This document shows, piece after piece, positions 18,731-26,926 of a stretch of 64,000 nucleotides of DNA. Position 1 is the first letter of the stretch. Each line of letters starts with the position of its first letter. The notes under the pieces are model-generated. The model was given only the letters and a program-made list of their open reading frames with translations, made no database searches and was not told where the DNA came from. This stretch comes from Paradesertivirga sp036399495 (GTDB lineage: Bacteria; Bacteroidota; Bacteroidia; Sphingobacteriales; Sphingobacteriaceae): NCBI GenBank assembly GCA_036399495.1, contig DASWMZ010000127.1, positions 44,144-108,143 of the forward strand, given 5' to 3'. The position numbers and the translations under genes are program-made.

Positions 18731-19441
18731 ATGAAGAAAGTTATTCATCGCGCCAGTGACCGGGGATTCGCTGATCACGGCTGGCTCAAAGCAGCTCATT
18801 CATTTAGCTTTGGAAGCTTCTACAACCCAGCTAAATCTCACTTTGGTTTATTAAGGGTTTTGAATGATGATATTGTGGCACCCGGTATGGGTTTTGGAAT
18901 GCACGGGCATGATAATATGGAGATCGTCACAATTCCCCTTAAAGGCACCCTTGCACATAAAGACAGTTTGGGTTCAGAGGGTGTGATTAAGTATGGAGAG
19001 ATACAGGCAATGTCTGCCGGAAGCGGGCTCCAACATTCAGAATTTAACGCATCTGCAACCGAAGAAGTCAACCTCCTTCAAATCTGGGTGTTTCCAAAGG
19101 TGAGAAATATTCAACCACGCTATGATCAGAAAAGCTTCGACTTCTCTGATCTTAAAAATGAATTTAAGCTGCTAGTGTCCCCTCAACAAACTTCAGAAAC
19201 GATGTGGATAAATCAAGACGCGTACTTTACTTTAGGGAGTTTAGATGCCGGCAAAACAATTGAGTATGGGCTTAATATGCGTTCTAATGGAACATATCTG
19301 TTTGTTATCGAGGGCGATGTAGAAGTTGATGGCGAGCGGCTAGCTCGAAGAGACGCAGCTGGAGTGTTTGAAACAGACAAGATTGAGCTTACGGCTTATG
19401 AGAATTCGCAAATGCTTCTGATTGAGGTGCCGATGGAATAG
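18731..19441 (+). CDS. Pirin family protein (YhhW-like bicupin)
   Basis: A 236-residue cupin protein of the pirin family. Some members, such as E. coli YhhW, oxidise quercetin in vitro; physiological roles are mostly unknown. The N-terminal cupin carries the metal-site motifs FGMHGHDNMEIV (near residue 60) and GSGLQHSEFN (near 99-108), and the C-terminal half holds a second, degenerate cupin. It has its own transcription unit after the SusD terminator. Its 3' end overlaps the convergent ybeY gene by 53 bases. Confidence 0.9.
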   Translation: MKKVIHRASDRGFADHGWLKAAHSFSFGSFYNPAKSHFGLLRVLNDDIVAPGMGFGMHGHDNMEIVTIPLKGTLAHKDSLGSEGVIKYGEIQAMSAGSGLQHSEFNASATEEVNLLQIWVFPKVRNIQPRYDQKSFDFSDLKNEFKLLVSPQQTSETMWINQDAYFTLGSLDAGKTIEYGLNMRSNGTYLFVIEGDVEVDGERLARRDAAGVFETDKIELTAYENSQMLLIEVPME

Positions 19442-19874
19442 ACCTAAAATCCCGAAGTAAAAGATATTGATCTTCCTTAGAAGTCATAATGCTCTTATGT
19501 GCTTTAGTTTTGTCTTTGTATCCCAGCAGATGAAGCGTACCATGTATAATAACACGGTGTAACTCATCTCTCTCATTTACTTTATATTTTTCGGCATTCT
19601 CCTTAATGCGGTCTATGCTGATAAATACATCTCCAATAATTACATGTTGAGAGCCACTATTATCGAAGGTAACAATGTCGGTAAAAGTGTTGTGTTTAAG
19701 AAATTGCTGATTAATTTCCAGTAAATAATTATCGCTGCAGAATATAAAATTCAGCTCCTTTAGCTTTTTGCCTTCAGATAGGATTGTTTGCTTGATCCAG
19801 TTTCTTACCTTATTTTTTTCTTTTAATGTATAGAGGATATCTTCAGAAAAAAAATAAATAGGCAGTTGGCCCAT
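19389..19874 (-). CDS. ybeY: Endoribonuclease YbeY (16S rRNA maturation)
   Basis: A zinc-dependent RNase required for 16S rRNA 3'-end maturation and ribosome quality control. The 161-residue protein has the metal site HGTLHLLGYKDKTK (near residue 110). The second histidine-aspartate of the usual HGxLHLxGYDH is replaced by a KDKT form, which I believe is common in Bacteroidota YbeY. Preceding strands (FCSDNYLLEINQQFL, DIVTFD) match the family. It starts immediately after the ATPase gene upstream (one shared base at 19874) and runs convergently into pirin. Confidence 0.92.
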   Translation of the reverse strand: MGQLPIYFFSEDILYTLKEKNKVRNWIKQTILSEGKKLKELNFIFCSDNYLLEINQQFLKHNTFTDIVTFDNSGSQHVIIGDVFISIDRIKENAEKYKVNERDELHRVIIHGTLHLLGYKDKTKAHKSIMTSKEDQYLLLRDFRSIPSAPQSEAFANSHKP

Positions 19875-20308
19875 TAAACTTTAAAGTGTAATTCAACCTC
19901 GTTGCCTTTTAGATTAAAAATGCATTGATCGGCAAGATGCTTAATAATGAAAACACCGCGACCAGTTAAATTTTCAATATTTTCAGGTGCTGTAGGATCT
20001 GGAAGACGATTATAGTCAAAACCTTCACCTTCATCAGCTATGGTAAACTGCAATCGTTTCCCTGAATGCACTTCAAGATTGATATATACTTTTTTAGTCT
20101 CGTCTTGTTTGTTGCCATGAACAATGGCATTTATGGTAGCTTCACTTAAACAAGTAAGCATGTTAGCATAGGTGTCGTCACCGATATTATATTCGTCTTT
20201 CAATGTATCTACAAAATTCTCAACAGAAGTTATGCTATCAACTTTTGAAGGTAATTGCAGAGTGTATAACACCGTATCGTCTGACATATCTACGCGATTT
20301 GTGATCAT
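19874..20308 (-). CDS. RsbW/SpoIIAB-like ATP-binding protein (HATPase_c)
   Basis: A 144-residue single-domain GHKL ATPase. The N box ATINAIVHGNKQD (near residue 52), G1 box DEGEGFDYNRLPDP (near 92) and G2 box TGRGVFIIKHLAD (near 114) are clear. This architecture fits serine-kinase anti-sigma factors such as RsbW. No partner sigma factor, antagonist or phosphatase gene is adjacent, so the target is unknown. It sits in a tight run of DUF4175 gene, this gene and ybeY (3-base gap, then a one-base overlap). Confidence 0.85.
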   Translation of the reverse strand: MITNRVDMSDDTVLYTLQLPSKVDSITSVENFVDTLKDEYNIGDDTYANMLTCLSEATINAIVHGNKQDETKKVYINLEVHSGKRLQFTIADEGEGFDYNRLPDPTAPENIENLTGRGVFIIKHLADQCIFNLKGNEVELHFKV

Positions 20309-20311
20309 AGA

Positions 20312-23300
20312 TTATTTTGTATTTAAAAGTCTAAAATAGTCACCTACTTTCAATTTATAAAATGAATTGAGAGATGGCGGAACAGTTTTTAATAATTCGA
20401 GTTCACGAAGTTTTATTTTCCTGAATTCTTCGAGCACAATTTTATAATTAGGAGACTGATCTTTACCTTCTTTGCTCTTGCGTTGTGTGTCTAATTCCCG
20501 CTCTTGATCTGCCTTATCAGCTTCCAGAAGTTTCGTTAAAATTTCTTGTTGTCTATTTAACGTTTCCTGCTGAATTTTCTTGTGTACGAGATCACTCTCG
20601 GTTTGTTCCATTTCTTTCGTCAATTTATCAAGATTGCCTAGAGTTCCTTTGCCGTCTTTATTTAATTCACGGTTAATATCTTGCAGCGCTTGCCTTATTA
20701 ATTGCTGTTCACGAGCCATTTTCGCCAATCCTTCACTCATCTTGCCTTTTTCTCCAGAAGCCCCTTGTTCGCCTTGCTTACCTTGCTGTTGACCTGATTT
20801 CTGCATTTGTTCGCGAGCTTTTTGCATATTCTTGTTAAGTTGCTCCTGCATCTTACTTAGTTCAGAAAGGTTGGGACTTTTTCCCTTCCCTTTGCCTTTT
20901 CCTTGCTTAGCATTTTTCATAGCCTTCTGCATTTGCTCTTCTACCTCGCTAAGCATCAAGGCCAAATTGTTTATAGAAGTCATCGCATATTGTTGATTGC
21001 GATTGGCTTCTAATGTTCTTCTTTCAGAGAGTTGCTGTAAAGCTAAGTCGATATTTGTGTTTATTGTTTGAATTTCTTTATTAATTACAGACTCTATCTG
21101 AGGAACTTCCCTGCTTAACTTATAGAGACTTTCCTGAACCATTTTAAGGTTATCTTTAATTTCCTTCTGCTTTTCGGTATGCTTTAAATAGACCGGATCG
21201 TTTACAGAAATGCCTTTTAAACTTTGCATCACCTTTTCCTGTTCAAAGGATGATGTTAACAAGTTCGCTAAAATTTCCCGTAGATTCTGCATGTTTACCT
21301 GCATATCCTGCATATCATCCTGCTGCTTCATCTGCTCCATCTTTTTAGCCATCTTCTGGAGCTGTTCAGCGGCTTTTTTCTGACTTTCAGCGGCTTGACT
21401 ATTTTTTTTATTATCCAGCTCTTCAGTACTCTCGTCTTGTTCCTTGTCAATCTGCTGCTGCTCGTCCTTGGTGTTTTCGAACGTGGTTTTATCTTCCAGA
21501 TCCTCATTTTTTTGTTGAAGTTCCTTTAGATCCTTTTTAAGTTTATCAAACTCGTCCTTTAACTCCTCCTGTTTTTCTTTTAAAGCTTTATTATCAGAAG
21601 TTTTCTGCTGAGTTTCTTTCGCCAGCTGTTCCTGTTTATTGGAAAGATCCTGAATCTTATCAATTGTATTAGTCAGTTTCTGATCAAACTCAAGCTGTTT
21701 ATAGAGCTCCAGAATTCGGTCTAATTCTTTTTGAAGCGTTTTACTATCCAATTGCATTTTAGATAACTCTTGCTGAGTTTTGTTCTTGTTATTTTGCTCC
21801 AGAAGTTTCTCAATACTTTTTAAAAGCTCTTTGGTTTTCTCATCCAGAACATTGTTGAATAAATCCTCTATCTGCTTCTGCTTCTCTAATATCTCTGGCG
21901 AAGGCTTCTCTAAATCTTGCTGATCAAGTTGCTTTTGTGTATTCTCCTTTTTGATTTCGTTAACTAAGTTTTCAAGGGCTTTTTGTTTTTCGAGCAGCTG
22001 CTCAACCTGTTTCTTTTCTTCGTAATTGAGCGTCTTTTTTTCAATTAAATCCTGAGTAATCTTTTTAGCTTCGCGTTCCAACTGAGCCGCTTGGCGAATA
22101 GCCTGCTCCACTTTTTTCTCAACGGCTTTTGAAGATTGTTCAATGCTTTTTTCTGTCTCTTCGAGGGTTGGAAGTTTAAGTGTTTTTGTTGCAGATCGGG
22201 TAACCTTAGATCCGTTAACCCCATCATTATCGTAGATCTCAAAATAATATTCTACATTTTGACCAGGCGCTGCGTTTACAGTTTTTAAATCCCATAGATG
22301 GAGGAAATTACTTTGTAAAGCATTTCTGTCAAAGGCGATTGATTTGCTTTCGGCTTTAATTATTTTTTCCCCTGCCAGAATCTTGTAGTTAAATCGCAAA
22401 GCGGAGAACCCATAATCATCGCTAACCTGGCCTACAAAATAGAGCATCTTTGAATTTACCGAATCAGTCCGCTCGTTTACTATGATGGAAGGATTTAGGT
22501 CGGGAATCACTTTGACGGTATAAGTAGATACATCAGTTTTATTAACTTCATCGTTAACAGGCCTTGTTGTAAAGGATGTATTTTGCATCGCTTTGAAGGT
22601 ATAGTTAAACTGATCTTCCCCGGAAGGGTTTAAGCTAATACTCTTATTGCCCAGCTTTAAAAGAATGCGGCTACTATTATCCGTTTTAAATTTCCAGTTT
22701 ATTTTTGTTCCTGCCGGGACAGTTAAATCTCCCGAATTACTTATCAATTCATTCCTTTTTCCTAAGTACGATGGATATTCCAAAAATGCATCATAATTCA
22801 AAAGGGAAGGCTTTTGCCTGACTTCAATATGATAGGTTTCTGAGCTGAACTCTCCTGCTACAAGGCGTACCTTTTTACTGCTTTGCAGGTTCCTAAAAGA
22901 ATATGAAAAGCGGATAATATTTTCCTTGGTTAACTTGAAAGTATTGGCCCCGTCTTCCAGGTAAATATCTTGAGGGATTTCATTTCCAGTCATTTTTACC
23001 TGAAGCTCGAAATCATCACCCTGAACAGCGGACAACGATTTATTTAAAATCAAAAACTGAAATGGTGCTTTCTTAACAAACTTTTCATCATGCTTGATTA
23101 GCCTTTCGGTACTCTCCGAGAAGATAGCAGGCACTGTAGCACTGATAAATAGTATTATCGCTAAAGGAGGTAATACATATTTTAAATATTTGCGGTTATC
23201 ATTTATCCTGATTGCAGAGGCAAAAGGCACCGGCTTTAAGTCATCAATTTTTTGATTGATACTTGCTTCAATTAATGATTTTTGTTGGATGTTTTCATCG

Positions 23301-23662
23301 GCCAGCTTCTTTAGCTGTAACGTGTTGAGCAGCTTATCTTTCACATGGCTAAAATGTTGTCCGATAATTTCCGACGCCTGCTCATGAGATAAATTCTTCC
23401 CTAATCTGAAAAAGGATAACAGCGGAATGATTATCCAATTAATTAGAATGCTCGTATTTAATAAAAGAAAACTGTAAAACAGAAGAGTGCGGATTACGGT
23501 CGAAAAATTACCATAATACTCGGCAACTGTTACGAAAATATAGCTCGCGAAAATCGATGCTGCAAGATATATGGAACCCCTTACTACTTTATTTAGGTAG
23601 TACTTTCGTATAAACTCGTCAATTTTCTGAATTAGAAATGTATAGTTTGTAGTTGAGAGCAT
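20312..23662 (-). CDS. Large DUF4175-family membrane-anchored coiled-coil protein
   Basis: A 1116-residue protein. Three hydrophobic segments occur in the first 190 residues (near 28-46, 56-76 and 163-182). A beta-rich region over about 190-500 is followed by a very long charged coiled-coil region rich in Gln, Lys and Glu (about 500-1000), for example EQMKQQDDMQDMQVNMQNLR. A Gly/Lys/Gln low-complexity stretch lies near 930-990. This matches DUF4175 proteins of Bacteroidota and Alphaproteobacteria, whose role is unknown. The anchor and coil suggest a structural or scaffold role in the envelope, which is inference. Confidence 0.8.
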   Translation of the reverse strand: MLSTTNYTFLIQKIDEFIRKYYLNKVVRGSIYLAASIFASYIFVTVAEYYGNFSTVIRTLLFYSFLLLNTSILINWIIIPLLSFFRLGKNLSHEQASEIIGQHFSHVKDKLLNTLQLKKLADENIQQKSLIEASINQKIDDLKPVPFASAIRINDNRKYLKYVLPPLAIILFISATVPAIFSESTERLIKHDEKFVKKAPFQFLILNKSLSAVQGDDFELQVKMTGNEIPQDIYLEDGANTFKLTKENIIRFSYSFRNLQSSKKVRLVAGEFSSETYHIEVRQKPSLLNYDAFLEYPSYLGKRNELISNSGDLTVPAGTKINWKFKTDNSSRILLKLGNKSISLNPSGEDQFNYTFKAMQNTSFTTRPVNDEVNKTDVSTYTVKVIPDLNPSIIVNERTDSVNSKMLYFVGQVSDDYGFSALRFNYKILAGEKIIKAESKSIAFDRNALQSNFLHLWDLKTVNAAPGQNVEYYFEIYDNDGVNGSKVTRSATKTLKLPTLEETEKSIEQSSKAVEKKVEQAIRQAAQLEREAKKITQDLIEKKTLNYEEKKQVEQLLEKQKALENLVNEIKKENTQKQLDQQDLEKPSPEILEKQKQIEDLFNNVLDEKTKELLKSIEKLLEQNNKNKTQQELSKMQLDSKTLQKELDRILELYKQLEFDQKLTNTIDKIQDLSNKQEQLAKETQQKTSDNKALKEKQEELKDEFDKLKKDLKELQQKNEDLEDKTTFENTKDEQQQIDKEQDESTEELDNKKNSQAAESQKKAAEQLQKMAKKMEQMKQQDDMQDMQVNMQNLREILANLLTSSFEQEKVMQSLKGISVNDPVYLKHTEKQKEIKDNLKMVQESLYKLSREVPQIESVINKEIQTINTNIDLALQQLSERRTLEANRNQQYAMTSINNLALMLSEVEEQMQKAMKNAKQGKGKGKGKSPNLSELSKMQEQLNKNMQKAREQMQKSGQQQGKQGEQGASGEKGKMSEGLAKMAREQQLIRQALQDINRELNKDGKGTLGNLDKLTKEMEQTESDLVHKKIQQETLNRQQEILTKLLEADKADQERELDTQRKSKEGKDQSPNYKIVLEEFRKIKLRELELLKTVPPSLNSFYKLKVGDYFRLLNTK

Positions 23663-23732
23663 AATATCCGCCAGGAAACATGAATTTAACGAATTTTCCT
23701 AACAAATTGTATTCCAACAATCTATAGATTCA

Positions 23733-24974
23733 CTATTGAATCATACATCCCGCCACAGTAGTAAAGGCCGTTTCATCGATCAAAATGGCGCCACCGTTAG
23801 CACGTAATTTTTCGTAAGAATCAAATACTATTGGAGATGCGGTTTTAATAGTGACATTAACAATATCGTTAAGGCCGGCTTGATCTATATTATCGTGTTT
23901 TACAAGCGTATTTACATCAAGCTTGTAATTGATTTCTTTTACTACGCAACGCACAGTTTTTCCGTGTACCTGAATCAAATACTTGTTGCCTGGGAGTAAT
24001 GGCTTAGTGTCCATCCAGCAAATAACAGCTTCAATTTCTTGAGAAACTCTCGGCAAGCTGGCTTGATTGGCTATGACGTTACCACGATTTACATCGATAT
24101 CATGCTTCAATCTGATTACAGCACTTTGAGGTGCAAAAGCGACATTAACTTCTTCACCATTTATTTCAACAGCTTCAATTTCCGAATCGATTCCTTCTGG
24201 AAGAACAGTTACAAAATCCCCTTTTTTATAGGTACCACTCACTACTTTTCCGGCGTAACCACGATAATCATGTAAGTCGTCTGATTGCGGGCGAATAACA
24301 TACTGAACTGCGAAGCGAGGATCGGTATGGTTTATATCATTTGAAATATTGATCGTTTCCAACAGATTCAACAAGGTCTCCCCTTCGTACCAGGGTGTAT
24401 TAACTGAAGGCTTTACAATGTTATCGCCATTTAAGGCACTGATTGGAATAAAAGTAACGTCTTTGATGTTGAGCTGTTCCGCCATCCTCATATAATCGCT
24501 CATGATATCATTATACACCGCTTCTGAATAATGAACCATATCCATTTTATTGATGGTGACCACAACATGGGGGATTGCTAAAAGCGAAGCGAGAATACTG
24601 TGGCGGCGGGTTTGCTCAATAACTCCCTGGCGGGCATCGACTAAAATAATGATTAAATCGGAGTTTGAAGCACCGGTAACCATATTTCGGGTATACTGGA
24701 TATGACCCGGAGCATCAGCAATAATGAATTTTCTTTTATCCGTATTAAAGTATTTATAAGCAACATCAATGGTAATTCCCTGCTCGCGCTCAGCACGTAA
24801 GCCATCGGTAAAGAGTGCAAGGTCGATCTCACCCTCAGATTTATTCTTGCTTTGTTTAAGAATGGTTTCTAACTGATCCACTTTTATAGAATCGGTATCA
24901 TATAAAAGTCGGCCAATTAATGTGCTTTTTCCATCGTCAACACTACCAGCGGTTATAAATCGAAGTAAATCCAT
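23733..24974 (-). CDS. cysN: Sulfate adenylyltransferase GTPase subunit CysN
   Basis: GTPase subunit that drives formation of adenosine phosphosulfate (APS) from sulfate and ATP, together with CysD. It is 413 residues from ATG 24974. An upstream in-frame ATG adds 14 residues, but these are encoded by a purine-rich repeat and are unlikely to be real. G motifs: GSVDDGKSTLIGRLLYD (P-loop), DAPGHIQYTRNM (G3) and NKMD (G4), followed by EF-Tu-like beta barrels. There is no fused APS kinase domain, which fits direct APS reduction by the upstream cysH product. Confidence 0.95.
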   Translation of the reverse strand: MDLLRFITAGSVDDGKSTLIGRLLYDTDSIKVDQLETILKQSKNKSEGEIDLALFTDGLRAEREQGITIDVAYKYFNTDKRKFIIADAPGHIQYTRNMVTGASNSDLIIILVDARQGVIEQTRRHSILASLLAIPHVVVTINKMDMVHYSEAVYNDIMSDYMRMAEQLNIKDVTFIPISALNGDNIVKPSVNTPWYEGETLLNLLETINISNDINHTDPRFAVQYVIRPQSDDLHDYRGYAGKVVSGTYKKGDFVTVLPEGIDSEIEAVEINGEEVNVAFAPQSAVIRLKHDIDVNRGNVIANQASLPRVSQEIEAVICWMDTKPLLPGNKYLIQVHGKTVRCVVKEINYKLDVNTLVKHDNIDQAGLNDIVNVTIKTASPIVFDSYEKLRANGGAILIDETAFTTVAGCMIQ

Positions 24975-24981
24975 GTTTGTT

Positions 24982-25013
24982 AAGATATAAGATGAAAGAA
25001 TCAAGATATAAGA
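24982..25013. repeat. 21-base-period purine-rich repeat upstream of cysN
   Basis: AAGATATAAGA occurs at 24982-24992 and again at 25003-25013, a 21-base period, separated by TGAAAGAATC. A related element of opposite polarity (pyrimidine-rich on the + strand) lies at about 25077-25110, just after cysD. The same 21-base purine theme (CAAGATGAAAGA...) recurs near holB at 63906-63947. Function is unknown; it looks like a dispersed intergenic repeat. Confidence 0.6.
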
Positions 25014-25115
25014 CAAGCGCTTAAATCAATTCTTTCTCTTTAATATTTTGTTTAATGCTTTGCCGATATAGCGCAATTTCTCTTGCTTCCTTATATCTAA
25101 CCTCTTGCCTCTCCC

Positions 25116-26024
25116 TTAAAAGTATCCGTTCTTTTTCCTGTCTTCCATAGCGGCTTCAGAAACTTGATCATCGATACGGGTTTCTCCGCGTTCGCTGATG
25201 TTGGTGAGGTTGATTTCCGCAATGATATCATCAATACTTGATGCGGTTGATTCTACCGCTGCAGTACAAGTCATATCACCCACTGTTCTGTAACGAACTC
25301 GTCTGTTTTCGATCACATCACCTTCATCAATCCTGATAAAGGGGGAAACGGCTACCAGGTATTCGCCGTGAACCAGCACTTCCCGCTCGTGTGTAAAATA
25401 GATTGAGGGAAGTTCGATCCCTTCACGTTTTATATAATTCCAAACGTCTAATTCAACCCAGTTACTGATTGGAAACACACGCACGTTTTCACCTTTTGCA
25501 ATCTTTCCGTTATATAAGTTCCAAAGCTCTGGCCTTTGGCGTTTAGGATCCCAGGCACCAAATTCATCTCTTACTGAGAAAATACGCTCCTTGGCTCTTG
25601 CCTTTTCTTCATCCCGACGAGCTCCGCCAATGCAAGCATCAAATCCAAACTCTTCAATTGTATCTAAAAGCGTATAAGATTGTAATGCATTTCGCGAAGC
25701 AAACTTACCAGTTTGCTCTTTTAGCCCTTTTGCTTTGATGGTATCAGCAACGTTTCTTACAATGAGTTTTGCTCCCGTTCTCTCAACCACCTCGTCGCGA
25801 TACTTTATAGCTTCAGGAAAATTATGGCCGGTATCAATATGTACAAGCGGAAACGGGATTTTGCCAGGTTTAAAAGCCTTGAGGGCTAATTGAACCAACG
25901 TTATAGAATCTTTACCGCCCGAAAATAACAGAGCAGGACGATCAAACTGTCCGGCCACTTCACGCATAATGTGAATTGACTCTGCCTCCAGAAGGTCCAG
26001 GTAATCTAATTTGTATTGCGACAT
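25116..26024 (-). CDS. cysD: Sulfate adenylyltransferase catalytic subunit CysD
   Basis: ATP-PP-loop subunit that adenylates sulfate to APS together with CysN. The 302-residue length is standard. The PP-loop is LLFSGGKDSITLVQLALKAF (near residues 33-52). Also present are HIDTGHNFPEAIKYRD, the family's ACIGGARRDEEKARAKER, and the C-terminal MEDRKKNGYF end. It lies 15 bases after cysH and about 140 bases before the chosen cysN start, in one operon. Confidence 0.96.
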   Translation of the reverse strand: MSQYKLDYLDLLEAESIHIMREVAGQFDRPALLFSGGKDSITLVQLALKAFKPGKIPFPLVHIDTGHNFPEAIKYRDEVVERTGAKLIVRNVADTIKAKGLKEQTGKFASRNALQSYTLLDTIEEFGFDACIGGARRDEEKARAKERIFSVRDEFGAWDPKRQRPELWNLYNGKIAKGENVRVFPISNWVELDVWNYIKREGIELPSIYFTHEREVLVHGEYLVAVSPFIRIDEGDVIENRRVRYRTVGDMTCTAAVESTASSIDDIIAEINLTNISERGETRIDDQVSEAAMEDRKKNGYF

Positions 26025-26039
26025 ATCTTATATTTCAAT

Positions 26040-26756
26040 TTAAGAATGGGCATGCAAGCCACACTCTTTACTTGCTTTATCTTCCCACCACCATCGGCCC
26101 GCACGAAAATCGTCGCCAGGCATAATGGCTCTGGTACACGGCTGGCAGCCTATACTTACAAAGCCTTTGTCGTGTAAAGTATTATACGGAATCCCGTTTG
26201 TATTAATGAAAGACTTTACTTCGTCTGTGGTCCAATGCAATAAAGGATGGAACTTAATAATGTTGTTTGTTTCGTCCCACTCAAGAATTGGCAGGTCGTG
26301 TCTTTCAGGGGAATGTTCGGCCCTTAAGCCAGTTACCCAAAGCTCGTTTCCAGTTAAAGCACGTTGCAACGGTTCAACTTTACGAATATAGCAGCAGCCT
26401 TTACGGTTCTCTACAGATTCATAGAAGGAATTCGGGCCTTTTTCAGTAATAAACTTCTGAAGCAATTGTTGACTAGGGTAATAAGCTTCGATTTTTGCAT
26501 TGTACATTTCTGTAGTTCTGCTCCATACATAATACGTTTCAGTAAATAAACGACCAGTATCCAGTGTAAATACTTTAATAGGAATTTGATTCGAAAAAAT
26601 TAGATGAGATATAACCTGATCCTCCCAACTGAAGCTGCTCGAGAATATAATTTTGCCAGCAAATTCAGAAGCAAGTAAGGTAAGAGCCTCCTGAGGGGGA
26701 AGATTATTTACTTTCGCTGCTAATTCGGTAACTCTATCTTTAAGAATTTGTGTCAT
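26040..26756 (-). CDS. cysH: Adenylyl-sulfate (APS/PAPS) reductase CysH
   Basis: Reduces adenylylated sulfate to sulfite with thioredoxin, in assimilatory sulfate reduction. Besides the catalytic C-terminal cysteine (KECGLH near residue 233), it has two cysteine pairs, GCCYIRKVEPL (near 122) and IGCQPCTRAI (near 204). Those four cysteines hold a [4Fe-4S] cluster in APS reductases and are absent from PAPS-only enzymes. APS is therefore the likely substrate, in agreement with the lack of an APS kinase here. It is the first gene of cysH-cysD-cysN behind a well-formed promoter. Confidence 0.93.
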   Translation of the reverse strand: MTQILKDRVTELAAKVNNLPPQEALTLLASEFAGKIIFSSSFSWEDQVISHLIFSNQIPIKVFTLDTGRLFTETYYVWSRTTEMYNAKIEAYYPSQQLLQKFITEKGPNSFYESVENRKGCCYIRKVEPLQRALTGNELWVTGLRAEHSPERHDLPILEWDETNNIIKFHPLLHWTTDEVKSFINTNGIPYNTLHDKGFVSIGCQPCTRAIMPGDDFRAGRWWWEDKASKECGLHAHS

Positions 26757-26791
26757 TTTTTGTCAAATGCATAGTCTATAGAAAAAGTAGG

Positions 26792-26821
26792 CAAAGATAC
26801 GCAGATTTGAGGTTTTTGCAA
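26792..26821 (-). promoter_or_regulatory. Bacteroidota-type sigma-A promoter for cysHDN
   Basis: On the minus strand, TTG (26821-26819), a 19-base spacer, then TATCTTTG (26799-26792) match the -33 TTG / -7 TAnnTTTG consensus exactly. The expected start point is near 26786, about 30 bases before the cysH ATG. Confidence 0.7.
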
Positions 26822-26902
26822 TTACTAAATTTAAATACAAATCAGTCGGAAGTAATATTTAAGCTAAGTTGAATTTTCAGAAACTCAATGTGGTTAGAAA
26901 TC

Positions 26903-26910
26903 TATCTTTG
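26903..26910 (+). promoter_or_regulatory. -7 promoter element for gltX
   Basis: TATCTTTG matches the Bacteroidota -7 consensus TAnnTTTG. No good -33 TTG lies at the usual distance. The predicted start point near 26916 falls after the earlier in-frame ATG (26888) and before ATG 26927, which supports the later start of gltX. Confidence 0.55.
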
Positions 26911-26926
26911 CAACAAATTAAAAGCC

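Noticed and set aside
20485..20792. Plus-strand open frames inside the DUF4175 gene
   Set aside because: Shadows of the repetitive Gln/Lys-rich coding sequence on the other strand.
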